From Alphaproteobacteria bacterium (GTDB lineage Bacteria; Pseudomonadota; Alphaproteobacteria; SMXS01): a stretch of DNA of 64,000 nucleotides. Of the stretch, positions 9,285 to 19,232 are shown one piece after another. The stretch is taken from positions 62,001 through 126,000 of the forward strand of contig WGNW01000001.1 of NCBI GenBank assembly GCA_016124315.1, given 5' to 3'. The notes under the pieces were generated by a model that was not told the DNA's origin, searched no databases, and saw nothing but the letters and a program-made list of their open reading frames with translations. Both the position numbers and the translations under genes were made by a program. Position 1 is the stretch's first letter, and each line of letters begins with the position of its first letter.

Positions 9285-9413
9285 GGCGGATCTCCCGTTT
9301 CAGGTTGGGGGTGGTGGGACAATACCCCAGCCGGGGCCGCGCACCAATTCCTCCGGCGTCAGAACCAGCGGGCGGCTGGCGCGTTGACCGGGTGAAACGA
9401 GAGGCGGTTTTCC

Positions 9414-11927
9414 ATGGCAACCTACCGACGCGGCCCCGCGCTCCCGATCACGGCGGCCGTCCTCCTTCTCTTCGCCCTTGCCCTGCTCGGCGGCGGCGCG
9501 TGGCTCGTCGCCCTGGGTGGCTCCTGGTTCTACGCGGTCATGGGCGCGGCCCTGCTGGCGACCGCCGCGCTGCTGTTCGCCGGCAGCGCCGCGGCGCTCG
9601 GGGTCTATGCCGGCTTCCTGGCGGCGACGCTCGCGTGGTCGCTGTGGGAGGCCGGGCTCGACTGGTGGCCGTTGGCGGCGCGCGTCGGCCTGTTCTTCGT
9701 GGTCGGGCTGTTCCTGGTCATGCCGTGGGTCGCCGGCCGGCTGGGGCGCGTCCGCGACGGCCGGCCGCGCGGCGGCTGGTGGGGCGCCGTGCCGCTGGGT
9801 CTCGCGCTGCTCGCCTGCCTGGCCGTCGCGGTAGCGTCGTGGAAGACCGACCCGCACCGCATCGATGGCCGGGTCGTCCTCGGCTCGTCGGCGCCGGAAG
9901 GGGTCTCCGACATGCCTGCCGGTGACTGGTGGGCCTATGGCCGCACCGGGCTGGGCCGGCGCTACTCGCCCCTGGGCCAGATCACGCCCGAAAACGTCGC
10001 CCGCCTCAAGGTGGCGTGGCGCTACCACACGGGCGATGTGCCCGGCCAGCCGGGCGACCCGGTGGAGACCACCTTCGAGGTGACGCCGCTGAAGATCGGC
10101 AACCGGCTGTTCCTGTGCACGCCGCACCAGCAGGTGGTGGCGCTCGACGCCACCACCGGGCGCGAGGTCTGGCGCTACGAGCCGCGCCTGGAGGGCGACC
10201 TGGCGCTGCAGCACCTGACCTGCCGTGGCCTGTCCTACCATCCCGCCACGACACGGGCCGCGCCCGCAGACGCAGCGGCGACCGACGAGGCGGCCGCCGG
10301 AACGTCGCCCGGCGCGCCGCTCCCGCCGCTCGCCGTCGAAGAGGCGCCGTCTCCCCGGCCCGACCTGCCGGTGGCGGCCCGCGACGCCCCCACGGCGCCT
10401 TCCTGTACCGCCAAGCTGTTCCTGCCCACGGCCGACGGGCGGCTCATCGCTCTCGATCCCGAGAACGGCCGGGTCTGCGCCGACTTCGGCGACGGCACCG
10501 GCCAGATCGACCTGTGGCGCGGCATGCCCAACGTCGATCCCGGCGCGTACTATTCCACCTCGCCGGTAGTGGTGACGGCGCGGGAGGTGATCGTCGGCGG
10601 CAGCGTCCTCGACAACGTCTCCACCCACGAGACCTCGGGGGTGATCCGCGCCTACGACGTGGATACGGGCAAGCTGCTGTGGGCCTGGGATTCGGGCGAC
10701 CCGTCGCGCACCGTGCCGCTGGCGCCGGGCCAGACCTATACCGCCAACTCGCCCAACACCTGGTCCATCGCCAGCGTCGACGAGGGCCTGGGCATGATCT
10801 ACGTGCCGATGGGCAACCAGCCGCCCGACCAGTGGGGCGGCAACCGCAGCGCCGCCACGGAGCGGTTCTCCTCGTCCGTGGTCGCGCTCGATCTCGCCAC
10901 CGGGCAGGTGCGCTGGGTGTTCCAGACGGTCCATCACGACCTGTGGGACTACGACGTGCCGTCCCAGCCCGGCCTCGTCGACCTGCGCGTCGGCGACGCG
11001 ACCGTGCCGGCGCTGGTGCAGCCGACCAAGCAGGGCGAGATCTTCGTCCTCGACCGCCGCACCGGCACGCCGCTGCTGCCGGTGCGCGAGGTGCCGGCGC
11101 CGCAGGGCGCGGCCAAGGGCGACCACGCGGCGGCGTCCCAGCCCCGCTCGGCCCTCTCCTACGACCCGCCGCCCTTGCGGGGCAGGGACATGTGGGGCGC
11201 CACGGTGTTCGACCAGCTCGCCTGCCGCATCGCCTTCCATCGGCTGCGCTACGACGGGCGCTTCACGCCGCCCTCCCAGCAGGGCTCGCTGATCTATCCC
11301 GGCAATTTCGGCGTCTTCAACTGGGGCAGCGTCGCGGTCGACCCGGACCGCCAGATCGTGTTCAGCGCGCCGGCCTACCTGGCCTTCGTCTCCACGCTGG
11401 TGCCCCGCGACGACGACCGGACCCTCTACGTGCACGATCACGGTGCCCCGCCGGGCGCGCTGCCGGCGCTGAACGAGAACTTCGGCGCGCCCTACGCGGT
11501 GCGGCTCAAGCCGTTCACCTCGCCGATCGGCCTGCCCTGCCAGGAGCCGCCCTGGGGCTACGTCTCGGTGGCCGACCTGCGGACCGGCCGGATCGTCTGG
11601 ATGCACAAGAACGGCACGGTGCGCGACCGCTCGCCGCTGCCGCTGCCGTTCCGCATGGGCGTGCCCAGCCTGGGCGGGCCCATCGTGACGCGGGGCGGCG
11701 TCGCCTTCCTGTCGGGCACCATCGACTACTATGTGCGCGCCTACGACGTCGCCACCGGCAAGCAGCTGTGGCGCAGCCGGCTTCCGGCGGGCGGCCAGGC
11801 CACGCCCATGACCTACCGCGGCGCCGATGGCCGGCAATATCTGCTGGTGGTCGCCGGCGGCCACGGCTCGCTGGGAACCAAGACCGGCGACTCGGTGATC
11901 GCCTACGCCCTGCCGCCCGGCGGCTGA
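9414..11927 (+). CDS. gcd: Membrane-bound PQQ-dependent glucose dehydrogenase family protein
   Basis: Protein of 837 residues with the full Gcd layout: about five membrane segments in residues 10-145, then a periplasmic eight-bladed PQQ propeller. Recognisable blocks include DWWAYGRTGLGRRYSPLGQI, HLTCRGLSYH, SGVIRAYDVDTGKLLWAWD, MGNQPPDQWGGNR, FQTVHHDLWDYDVP, DMWGATVFDQLACR and the ending GGQATPMTYRGADGRQYLLV. It oxidises glucose or related sugars/polyols in the periplasm and passes electrons to ubiquinone. An Ala/Pro-rich insert of about 50 residues sits near 277-329, where the E. coli enzyme is much shorter. No PQQ biosynthesis genes are in the window. The 3' end overlaps the convergent FAD monooxygenase by 25 bp. 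Confidence 0.9.
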   Translation: MATYRRGPALPITAAVLLLFALALLGGGAWLVALGGSWFYAVMGAALLATAALLFAGSAAALGVYAGFLAATLAWSLWEAGLDWWPLAARVGLFFVVGLFLVMPWVAGRLGRVRDGRPRGGWWGAVPLGLALLACLAVAVASWKTDPHRIDGRVVLGSSAPEGVSDMPAGDWWAYGRTGLGRRYSPLGQITPENVARLKVAWRYHTGDVPGQPGDPVETTFEVTPLKIGNRLFLCTPHQQVVALDATTGREVWRYEPRLEGDLALQHLTCRGLSYHPATTRAAPADAAATDEAAAGTSPGAPLPPLAVEEAPSPRPDLPVAARDAPTAPSCTAKLFLPTADGRLIALDPENGRVCADFGDGTGQIDLWRGMPNVDPGAYYSTSPVVVTAREVIVGGSVLDNVSTHETSGVIRAYDVDTGKLLWAWDSGDPSRTVPLAPGQTYTANSPNTWSIASVDEGLGMIYVPMGNQPPDQWGGNRSAATERFSSSVVALDLATGQVRWVFQTVHHDLWDYDVPSQPGLVDLRVGDATVPALVQPTKQGEIFVLDRRTGTPLLPVREVPAPQGAAKGDHAAASQPRSALSYDPPPLRGRDMWGATVFDQLACRIAFHRLRYDGRFTPPSQQGSLIYPGNFGVFNWGSVAVDPDRQIVFSAPAYLAFVSTLVPRDDDRTLYVHDHGAPPGALPALNENFGAPYAVRLKPFTSPIGLPCQEPPWGYVSVADLRTGRIVWMHKNGTVRDRSPLPLPFRMGVPSLGGPIVTRGGVAFLSGTIDYYVRAYDVATGKQLWRSRLPAGGQATPMTYRGADGRQYLLVVAGGHGSLGTKTGDSVIAYALPPGG

Positions 11928-13171
11928 GCTGGCGGTTGAGGCGGCGCCTCGGCGGTGCGCACGTGCTCGGGCCGGAAGCCGATGCCGATCAGCCGCGCCG
12001 GCAGGTCCCGCAGCAGCGGCAGGCGGGGCAGCAGCCGCAGCGCCAGCGGCGCGCGCACCGTACCCTTCGCTTCCAGCAGCCGGCCGATCATGCGATTCTG
12101 GATGGCGAGCTGGAGGCGCTGGGTGGCGCGGGTCGGGAAGCTCCGCCTTGCCTGCACGGCCTCCAGCGGCGCGGTCGAGAAGTCGCCGTGCCGCAGCGGG
12201 CGGGCCAGCAGGTTGGCGGCCGCCACCGCGTCCTGCACCGCCAGGTTGATGCCGACGCCGCCGATCGGCGACATGGCGTGGGCCGAGTCGCCGATGCACA
12301 GCAGGCCGGGGCGCCACCAGCGGGTCAGCCGGTCGACGGTGACGGTGAGCAGCTTGACGTCGTCCCAGTCGCCGATCTCGGCCACCCGGTCGCCCAGGAA
12401 CGGCGACAGGCCGCGCACCTCCTCGCGGAACCGCTCGATGCCGCGGCGCTTCATGTCGTCGATGCTGCCCTTGGGGATGACGTAGGCGCACTGCCAGTAG
12501 TCGCCGCGGTTCAGCATCACCATCAGCCGGCCGGCCTCGGCGTGGCCGAAGGTCTCGGGCTCGTCGGTCTCCCGGCGGGAGAGGCGGAACCACAGCACGT
12601 CCATCGGCGCGCCCAGGTTCTCGGCCCGCAGGCCTGCCCGGTTCCGCACGGTGGAATGCCGCCCGTCGGCGCCGATGGTCAGCGGCGCGCGCACCTCGGC
12701 CGGCGCGTTCTTCCCGGTCACGGTCACGCCGGCGATGCGGCCGTCCTCCTCGATCAGGCCGGTCACCTCGGCCTCCATGAGAAGGCGGAAGCCGGGATAG
12801 CGCTTCGCTTCCCCGGCCAGGAAGTTCAGGAAGTCCCATTGCGGCATCAGGGCGATGAACTTGCATCGGGTCGGCATCCGGCTGAAGTCGGCGAGGCGCA
12901 GGCGGGTGCCGCCGATCTGCGCCGACAGGTGGCCCACTTCCTGGTGCGGGTTGCGCAGGAACCGGTCGAGCAGGCCGAGCTCGTGCATGATCTCCAGGGT
13001 CGATGGATGCACCGTGTCGCCGCGGAAGTCGCGCAGGAAGTCGGCGTGCTTCTCCAGCACGACCACGTCGATGCCGGCCCGCGCCAGCAGGAAACCCAGC
13101 ATCATCCCCGCCGGCCCGCCGCCGGCGATGCAGCAGGTGGTGTCCAGCGACCGCGAGCCCGTCTGTTCCAT
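11903..13171 (-). CDS. FAD-dependent aromatic-ring monooxygenase (PheA/UbiH-like)
   Basis: Protein of 422 residues. The start is ATG 13171 after AAGGGGAGG; the frame extends further upstream but lacks family similarity there. The FAD-binding GGGPAGMMLGFLLARAG lies at about 17-33, the DG motif reads IGADGRHSTVRNRAG, and the GD motif is IGDSAHAMSPIGGVGINLA. These are the three hallmarks of class A flavin monooxygenases, which hydroxylate aromatic substrates with NAD(P)H and O2. It also carries the HPSTLEIMHELGLLD segment common in the group. The C-terminal codons lie inside the 3' end of gcd on the opposite strand. Substrate unknown. Confidence 0.85.
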   Translation of the reverse strand: MEQTGSRSLDTTCCIAGGGPAGMMLGFLLARAGIDVVVLEKHADFLRDFRGDTVHPSTLEIMHELGLLDRFLRNPHQEVGHLSAQIGGTRLRLADFSRMPTRCKFIALMPQWDFLNFLAGEAKRYPGFRLLMEAEVTGLIEEDGRIAGVTVTGKNAPAEVRAPLTIGADGRHSTVRNRAGLRAENLGAPMDVLWFRLSRRETDEPETFGHAEAGRLMVMLNRGDYWQCAYVIPKGSIDDMKRRGIERFREEVRGLSPFLGDRVAEIGDWDDVKLLTVTVDRLTRWWRPGLLCIGDSAHAMSPIGGVGINLAVQDAVAAANLLARPLRHGDFSTAPLEAVQARRSFPTRATQRLQLAIQNRMIGRLLEAKGTVRAPLALRLLPRLPLLRDLPARLIGIGFRPEHVRTAEAPPQPPAQPPGGRA

Positions 13172-13289
13172 CGGCAGCCTCCCCTTCTCCTGGCAGTCTA
13201 ACGGCAGCGCGGCCGGAATGATCCCCTCGGCGAAGGCCGGGAACCGGCATGCGGGTCCAGCGTTCTCGGGAACGCAGAAGAGGTATCCC

Positions 13290-13802
13290 ATGGCCGATGA
13301 TCCCGATGTGCCTCCCATCCGCCCCGACGGGCTGCAACTCGACGAGCACCGCGCCTACCAGGAGCGGCTCTGGACGGTGGAGCGCTGGGCCTGGGCCGGC
13401 TTCGTCGCCATCACCATCGCGGCGGCGCTGGGCGCCACGGGCTCCGGCGGGCCGCTGGCGCGTTCGCGGGACGGGCTCGAGGGCGGCACGGTCGAGCATC
13501 CTCGCGTGACCCGCTGGCAGACCGCAGACGAGATGTCCGTCGAACTCGCGCCGGGCGGCGGCGAGCGCACCCTCTTCCTCGGGCCGGCGTTCCCGCGCGC
13601 CTTCGCCATCGAGGAGGTGCAGCCGCAGCCGGCGGCCGTCGAGGTCGGCCCCGATGGCGAGGCGCTGCACTTCCGCACCAGCGGCGGCGGGCCGGCGCGG
13701 ATCGTGCTGTCGCTGCGGGCCCGGCATCCCGGACTGGCCCGCTACGCCGCCCGGATCGACGACGGCGCAGCGCGGACGCTGAGCACGCTCATCCTGCCTT
13801 AG
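13290..13802 (+). CDS. Small single-membrane-segment protein partnered with a YetF-family protein
   Basis: Protein of 170 residues with ATG 13290 preceded by AGAAGAGG. One hydrophobic segment (about 35-52, WAGFVAITIAAALGATGSG) separates a short charged N-terminus with a conserved-looking LDEHRAYQERLWTVERWAW from an extracytoplasmic beta-rich domain of about 110 residues. I do not recognise a named domain. The next gene's ribosome-binding AGAGG overlaps its stop codon, so the two are one operon. In other alphaproteobacteria similar short membrane proteins also accompany DUF421 genes, from memory and not checked. Confidence 0.65.
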   Translation: MADDPDVPPIRPDGLQLDEHRAYQERLWTVERWAWAGFVAITIAAALGATGSGGPLARSRDGLEGGTVEHPRVTRWQTADEMSVELAPGGGERTLFLGPAFPRAFAIEEVQPQPAAVEVGPDGEALHFRTSGGGPARIVLSLRARHPGLARYAARIDDGAARTLSTLILP

Positions 13803-13811
13803 AGGTTGCCC

Positions 13812-14252
13812 ATGGACACGGTGCTGCGCGGCGCTTCCATCTACTTCATCCTGCTGGTCATCTTCCGGGTGTCCGGGCGGCGCACCACGGCGCAGATGAC
13901 GCCGTTCGACTTCGTGCTGCTGCTGATCGTCGCCGAGACCACCCAGCAGGCGCTGCTGGGCGACGATTTCTCCGTCACCAACGCGGCGGTGCTGATCGTC
14001 ACCCTGGTCACCATCGACATCGTGCTGTCGCACGTGAAGCAGCGGCTGCCGCGGCTCGGGCTGCTGATCGACGGCACGCCCACCGTGCTGGTGTCCAACG
14101 GCGAGCCCGACGCGCGGGCGCTGTCGCGGGCGCGGCTGACACTGGAGGACGTGCTGACGGCGGCGCGCGAGCAGCAGGGGCTGGAGCGGCTGGACCAGAT
14201 CCGCTTCGCCATCCTGGAGGCGGGTTCCGGCATCAGCATCATCCCGCGCTGA
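13812..14252 (+). CDS. YetF/DUF421-family membrane protein
   Basis: Protein of 146 residues. Three N-terminal hydrophobic segments (about 3-80) contain [24 protein letters not shown], a hallmark of DUF421. A short soluble alpha/beta domain follows ([41 protein letters not shown]... to the end). YetF/YcaP-type proteins are inner-membrane proteins of uncertain function. ATG 13812 is used; the AGAGG ribosome-binding site spans the stop codon of the preceding gene, showing tight coupling. Confidence 0.85.
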   Translation: MDTVLRGASIYFILLVIFRVSGRRTTAQMTPFDFVLLLIVAETTQQALLGDDFSVTNAAVLIVTLVTIDIVLSHVKQRLPRLGLLIDGTPTVLVSNGEPDARALSRARLTLEDVLTAAREQQGLERLDQIRFAILEAGSGISIIPR

Positions 14253-14258
14253 CGGCCG

Positions 14259-15890
14259 TCAGGCGGCGGTTCTCACGCGGGCATCGGCCAGGATCATGTC
14301 GGCCGCCTTCTCGGCGATCATGATCACCGGCGAGTTGGTGTTGCCCGAGACAATGGTGGGCATGATCGAGGCGTCCACCACCCGCAGGCCCGACAGGCCA
14401 TGCACCCGCAGCCGCTCGTCGACCACGGCGGCCTCGTCGCTGCCCATCTTGGCGGTGCCGACCGGGTGGAAGATGGTGGTCGAGATGTCGCCGATGCGCG
14501 CCAGCAGTTCCTCGTCGGTGTCGACCTGCGGCCCCGGCACCATTTCCTCCGGCGCGTAGCGCTCGATGGCCTTCGTCGCCATCAGCCGGCGGGTCAGCCG
14601 GATGGACTTGAGGGCCACCTGCCGGTCGGCGTCGGCCGACAGGTAGTTGGGCTTGATCACCGGCGGCAGCGCGGGATCGGCGCCGCGCAGGTGCAGCGTG
14701 CCGCGGCTTTCCGGGCGCAGGTTGCACACCGAGGCGGTGACCGCCGGATAGGGATGCAGCGGCTCGCCCAGCTTGTTCGTGCTGAGCGGCTGCACATGGT
14801 ACTCCAGGTCGGGTGTCTCCAGCCGCGGGTCGCTGCGGGTGAAGATGCCGAGCTGGCTCGGCGCCATGGTCAGCGGCCCGCGCTTCAGCAGCACGTATTG
14901 CAGGCCGATGCGCGCCTTGCCGAACAGGGTGCCGGCGACCTGGTTGAGGGTGAGCGCGTTGGCGATGCGGTAGACCGAGCGGATCTGCAGGTGGTCCTGC
15001 AGGTTCTCGCCGACGCCCGCCAGTTCGTGGACCACCGGGATGCCGTGGGCCGAGAGCACCTCGCCGCGGCCGATGCCCGACAGTTCGAGGATCTTCGGCG
15101 AGTTGACGGCGCCGGCCGAGAGCAGCACCTCGCCCGAGGCCTTCGCCTCCTTGAGCTGGCCGGCATGGACGAAGCGGATGCCGGTGACCCGCCGGCCTTC
15201 CAGCACCAGGCTTCGGGTCTCGGCGTTGGTCAGCACCTGGAGGTTGGGGCGGCGGCGCGCCGGGTCGAGGAACGCCTTGGCGGTGTGCCAGCGCACGCCG
15301 CGCTTCTGGTTCACCTCGAAATAGCCCGAACCCTCGTTGGTGCCCTTGTTGAAGTCGTCGGTGAGGGGGATGCCCAGTTCCTCGGCGGCGTCGCGGAAGG
15401 CGTCCAGGATCGGCCACGACAGGCGCTGGTTCTCCACCCGCCACTCGCCGCCGGCGCCGTGCAGGTCGCTTTCGCCCCGGTGATAGTCCTCGGACCTGCG
15501 GAAATAGGGCAGCACGTCGTCCCAGCCCCATCCCGTGTTGCCCTGCTGGCGCCAGCCGTCGTAGTCGGCGGCCTGGCCGCGCATGTAGATCATGCCGTTG
15601 ATGGCCGAGCAGCCGCCCAGCACCTTGCCGCGCGGATAGTCCAGGGCGCGGCCATTGAGCCCGGCTTCCGACTCGGTCTTCATCAGCCAGTCGGTGCGCG
15701 GGTTGCCCATGCAGAACAGGTAGCCGATGGGCACGTCGATCCAGTGGTAGTTGGGCTCGCCGCCCGCCTCCAGCAGCAGCACCTTGTTGGCCGGGTCCGC
15801 CGACAGCCGGTTGGCCAGCACGCAGCCGGCCGATCCCGCGCCGACGATCACGTAGTCGTAGCTGCCCTCGAAGGCCGCGTCTGCCGCCAC
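14259..15890 (-). CDS. GMC-family oxidoreductase (choline/alcohol dehydrogenase-like)
   Basis: Protein of about 543 residues. GTG 15890 is chosen because GGAGGAG lies eight bases upstream and it leaves a short lead before the FAD motif; the frame opens 32 codons further up. [18 protein letters not shown] is the ADP-binding fold, followed by the GMC signatures around [18 protein letters not shown] and [20 protein letters not shown]. The C-terminal [11 protein letters not shown] and [18 protein letters not shown] hold the catalytic His and Asn regions. It oxidises an alcohol using FAD; the substrate could be choline or a longer alcohol. It points away from the EF-G-like gene across a 220-bp gap. 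Confidence 0.88.
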   Translation of the reverse strand: MAADAAFEGSYDYVIVGAGSAGCVLANRLSADPANKVLLLEAGGEPNYHWIDVPIGYLFCMGNPRTDWLMKTESEAGLNGRALDYPRGKVLGGCSAINGMIYMRGQAADYDGWRQQGNTGWGWDDVLPYFRRSEDYHRGESDLHGAGGEWRVENQRLSWPILDAFRDAAEELGIPLTDDFNKGTNEGSGYFEVNQKRGVRWHTAKAFLDPARRRPNLQVLTNAETRSLVLEGRRVTGIRFVHAGQLKEAKASGEVLLSAGAVNSPKILELSGIGRGEVLSAHGIPVVHELAGVGENLQDHLQIRSVYRIANALTLNQVAGTLFGKARIGLQYVLLKRGPLTMAPSQLGIFTRSDPRLETPDLEYHVQPLSTNKLGEPLHPYPAVTASVCNLRPESRGTLHLRGADPALPPVIKPNYLSADADRQVALKSIRLTRRLMATKAIERYAPEEMVPGPQVDTDEELLARIGDISTTIFHPVGTAKMGSDEAAVVDERLRVHGLSGLRVVDASIMPTIVSGNTNSPVIMIAEKAADMILADARVRTAA

Positions 15891-16110
15891 CCCGGTCTCT
15901 CCTCCGCCAGCGTCCGGTGCTTCCCCGCCTTCTTGGTTAGCATCGCGGGCCGAGCAGGGGCCAGCGCAAAGAATCCGTCGCTGCATCCGAAAGCGGAATC
16001 GCCCCCGCCGGGCGGAACGCGTATATTCCCTGTATTACTGTTGCAGTTCGACGGCGGCGCGCAAGCGGCGCAGTTCGTGGCGTCGTCCTCCTGAACGGGG
16101 AGATTTCGCC

Positions 16111-18171
16111 ATGCCCGACTACCAGACGGCCGACATCCGTAACATAGCCGTCGTCGGCGGCACTGCCGCCGGCAAGACCACGCTCATCGAACAGATGCTC
16201 TGCAACGCCGGCGTCATCGGCCGCGCCGGCAAGGTGGAGGACGGCAACACCGTCTGCGACCACGACGACCTTTCCAAGGAATTCGGCTACAGCCTGGACA
16301 GCAGCATCGTCCATTTCGACCATGCCGGACACCACGTCAACGTCATCGACACGCCCGGCAATCCCGACTTCCTCGGCAAGGCCATCAGCGTGCTGCCGGC
16401 GGTGGAGACGGCCTGCGTGGTGATCGACGCCCAGACCGGCGTCGACTCGGTGGCGCGGCGGATGATGCGCATCGCCGCCGACCGGCGGCTGCCGCGGATG
16501 ATCGTCATCAACAAGATCGACCACGTGGAGGACGTCGCCGCCACGCTGGCGGCGGTGCAGGAAGCGTTCGGCGCGGTCTGCCTGCCGCTCAACCTGCCGG
16601 CGAAGGGCGGCACGGCCGTCGTCGACTGCTTCGCCAACGCCACCGGCGACAGCGATCTGGGCGACGTCGCCGGTTTCCATTCCGCCATCGTCGACCAGGT
16701 GGTCGAGGTCGACGAGGAGCTGATGGCCGTCTACCTGGAGGAGGGCGAGGTCAGCCCCGAACAGCTGCACGCGCCGTTCGAGAAGGCGCTGCGCGAGGCC
16801 CATCTGGTGCCGGTCTGCTTCACCAGCGCCCGCGACAATGTGGGCGTCACCAAGCTCAAGGACATCTTCACCCATCTGTGCCCCAGCCCGCTCGAGGGGA
16901 ACCCGCGCCGGTTCGAATATCTGGAGGACGGCGAGGTGCGCCGGATCGAGGCGGTGCCGGACGCGGAGGCGCCGCTCATCGCCCACGTGTTCAAGGTCGC
17001 CTTCGACCCTTTCGTCGGCAAGATGGCGGTGTTCCGGGTGCATCAGGGACACATCGGCCATGATTTCCAGCCGCGGGTGGGCGACAGCCGCAAGGGCGTG
17101 CGCATCGCCCACGCGTTCAAGCTGCAGGGCAAGCAGCATGCCGAGGCCGACCGGTTGATCGCCGGCGACATCGGCGCCGTCGCCAAGATCGACGACATCA
17201 ACTACAACTCGGTGCTGCATTCGGAAGGCATGGCGGGCGACCTGCACCTGCGGCCGCTGCCGCTGCCCCGGCCCATGTACGGGCTGGCGGTGGAGGCGGC
17301 CAGCACCGGCGCCGAGAGCCGTCTCGCCGACGCCCTGCAGAAGCTCGCCGCCGAGGACCCGACCATCGCCGTCGAGCGGGTGCAGTCGACCGGCGAGACC
17401 GTGCTGCGCGGCCTGGGCGAGCAGCACCTTCGGGCCAAGCTGCGCATGCTGGAGACCCGCTACAACCTGGACGTCGTCACCAAGCCGCCGCGGGTCCCCT
17501 ACAAGGAAACCATCACGGTCAGGGCCGAGGGTCACTGCCGGCACAAGAAGCAGACCGGCGGCGCCGGCCAGTTCGGCGAGGTCTACCTGCGGGTCGCGCC
17601 GCTCGCCGACGGCGAGACGGAGAAGGCGGTGGACGGGCTGCTGTTCGTCGACGAGACGGTGGGCGGCTCCATCCCCCGCCAGTTCCTCCCGGCGGTGGAG
17701 AAGGGCGTGCGCCAGGTGATGCAGTCTGGCGCGGTGGCGGGCTATCCCATGCAGAACGTCAAGGTCACCGTCTACGACGGCAAGCATCATTCGGTCGATT
17801 CCAAGGAGGTGGCCTTCATCACCGCCGGCCGCAAGGCGTTCATCGAGGGCGTCAAGAAGGCCAAGCCGGTGCTGCTGGAGCCCTTCGTGAAGCTGGAGAT
17901 CGCCATTCCGTCGGCGATGATCGGCGACGTCTCGGCCGACCTGTCGGGCAAGCGCGGCCGCATCCTGGGCACGGACATGCGCACCGGCGACGGCGCGGTG
18001 ATGCAGGCCGAGGCGCCGCTGGCCGAGTTCATGGACTACGCCAGCCATCTCAAGTCGATGACCTCCGGCGTCGGCACCTACGTCATGGAATACAGCCACG
18101 ACGAGCCGGCGCCGCCGGCCGTCCAGGCCCAGGTGGTTGCCGCCTACCGGCCGTCCGACGACGAGGATTGA
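16111..18171 (+). CDS. EF-G-like translational GTPase (second-type EF-G paralogue)
   Basis: Protein of 686 residues; ATG after GGGGAG. The GTPase domain has an atypical G1 loop, GGTAAGKTT, where classical EF-G has AHIDAGKTT, plus DTPGNPDF (G3) and NKID (G4). Domains II to V follow, including the domain IV stretch TGGAGQFGEVYLRV, and SVDSKEVAFITAGRKAF. This matches the EF-G2/FusA2 class, which in several bacteria does not replace EF-G in normal elongation. It is likely a ribosome-associated GTPase of specialised role. Its last 28 bases overlap the convergent epmB, placing it next to the EF-P pathway. Confidence 0.87.
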   Translation: MPDYQTADIRNIAVVGGTAAGKTTLIEQMLCNAGVIGRAGKVEDGNTVCDHDDLSKEFGYSLDSSIVHFDHAGHHVNVIDTPGNPDFLGKAISVLPAVETACVVIDAQTGVDSVARRMMRIAADRRLPRMIVINKIDHVEDVAATLAAVQEAFGAVCLPLNLPAKGGTAVVDCFANATGDSDLGDVAGFHSAIVDQVVEVDEELMAVYLEEGEVSPEQLHAPFEKALREAHLVPVCFTSARDNVGVTKLKDIFTHLCPSPLEGNPRRFEYLEDGEVRRIEAVPDAEAPLIAHVFKVAFDPFVGKMAVFRVHQGHIGHDFQPRVGDSRKGVRIAHAFKLQGKQHAEADRLIAGDIGAVAKIDDINYNSVLHSEGMAGDLHLRPLPLPRPMYGLAVEAASTGAESRLADALQKLAAEDPTIAVERVQSTGETVLRGLGEQHLRAKLRMLETRYNLDVVTKPPRVPYKETITVRAEGHCRHKKQTGGAGQFGEVYLRVAPLADGETEKAVDGLLFVDETVGGSIPRQFLPAVEKGVRQVMQSGAVAGYPMQNVKVTVYDGKHHSVDSKEVAFITAGRKAFIEGVKKAKPVLLEPFVKLEIAIPSAMIGDVSADLSGKRGRILGTDMRTGDGAVMQAEAPLAEFMDYASHLKSMTSGVGTYVMEYSHDEPAPPAVQAQVVAAYRPSDDED

Positions 18172-19232
18172 GAGCCGTCCGGGCCGGCGGGCGGGTAGGC
18201 ATGCTCGGTGCCGCGGAAGTCGGTCACCAGGTAGCAGCCGCCGCCGGCCTCCCGCAGCGCCGAGGCTCCGATGTCGGCCTTGCCATGGCCGCCCGGGATG
18301 TCGAGCACGTAGGTGGGCTGGCACAGCCCTGACAGCCGGCCGCGCAGGCCGGCCACCAGCGCCCGGCCTTCCTCCACGGAGACCCGGAAGTGCCCGGTGC
18401 CCGGCGCCAGGTCCGGGTGGTGCAGGTAGTAGGGCTTCACCCGCGCCTCGACGAAGGCGCGCATCAGCGCGGCAAGCGTCTCCGCGTCGGCGTTGACGCC
18501 CCGCAGCAGCACCGACTGGCTGACCATGACGATGCCGGCGTCCACCAGCCGGGCGCAGGCGGCGCGCGCCGCCGCGGTCAGCTCGCGGGGATGGTTGGCG
18601 TGGAGCGCCACGTAGACCGGCCTGCCGGCGGCCTTGAGCGCCGCGACCATGGCCTCGTCCACCCAGCCGGGCTCCGCCACCGGCACCTTGGTGTGGAGCC
18701 GGATCACCCGGACATGGGCGATCGCGCCCAGCCGCGCCATCAGCCCGGACAGCCGCGCCGGCGAAAGCACCAGCGGATCGCCGCCGGTGAGGATCACCTC
18801 CCAGATCTCCGGGTGGTCGGCCACGTAGGCGAGCGCCCCGTCCAGCGCGGCGGCGGAAAGCGTCCCCATGCCGTCGGGCCCGACCATCTCGCGGCGGAAG
18901 CAGAACCGGCAGTACACCGGGCAGACATGGACGGCCTTGAGCAGCACCCGGTCGGGATAGCGGTGGACGATGCCCTCGACCGGGCTGTGGGTCAGGTCGC
19001 CGATGGGATCAGGGCGCTCCTCGGGCCGGGCCTCCAGCTCCGCCGCGTCGGGCAGGAACTGGCGGGCGATGGGGTCCGCCGGGTCGTTCCGGTCGATGAG
19101 CGCCGCCATCGCCGGGCTCACCGCCACCGCGTAGCGGGCGGCGACCCGCGACGCCGGTTCCAGGCCTGCGGCGGGGATCAGCCCGGCCCCGGCCAGTTCG
19201 GCGGCGGTGCGCAGGGTGCGGTCCGCGCTCAC
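18144..19232 (-). CDS. epmB: EF-P beta-lysylation protein EpmB (lysine 2,3-aminomutase-like radical SAM)
   Basis: Protein of 362 residues from GTG 19232. The radical SAM cluster motif is CPVYCRFCFRRE, followed by EVILTGGDPLVLS and the PLP-lysine region DIPGGHGKADIG. The enzyme isomerises (S)-alpha-lysine to (R)-beta-lysine for attachment to EF-P. Assignment to EpmB rather than a free lysine aminomutase rests on length and context: it overlaps epmA by four bases (GTGA), and efp is divergent just beyond. Its 3' end overlaps the EF-G-like gene by 28 bp on the opposite strand. Confidence 0.92.
   Translation of the reverse strand: MSADRTLRTAAELAGAGLIPAAGLEPASRVAARYAVAVSPAMAALIDRNDPADPIARQFLPDAAELEARPEERPDPIGDLTHSPVEGIVHRYPDRVLLKAVHVCPVYCRFCFRREMVGPDGMGTLSAAALDGALAYVADHPEIWEVILTGGDPLVLSPARLSGLMARLGAIAHVRVIRLHTKVPVAEPGWVDEAMVAALKAAGRPVYVALHANHPRELTAAARAACARLVDAGIVMVSQSVLLRGVNADAETLAALMRAFVEARVKPYYLHHPDLAPGTGHFRVSVEEGRALVAGLRGRLSGLCQPTYVLDIPGGHGKADIGASALREAGGGCYLVTDFRGTEHAYPPAGPDGSQSSSSDGR

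Noticed and set aside
9300-14033. Very long open frame (1577 codons) on the minus strand
   Set aside because: It runs antisense to gcd and across several real genes. The translation is repetitive, rich in Arg, Gly, Ala and His, and shows no domain. High GC content makes such frames common.
15937-18324. Long minus-strand frame (795 codons) antisense to the EF-G-like gene
   Set aside because: No recognisable domain, composition typical of an antisense shadow, and the plus strand has an unmistakable GTPase.
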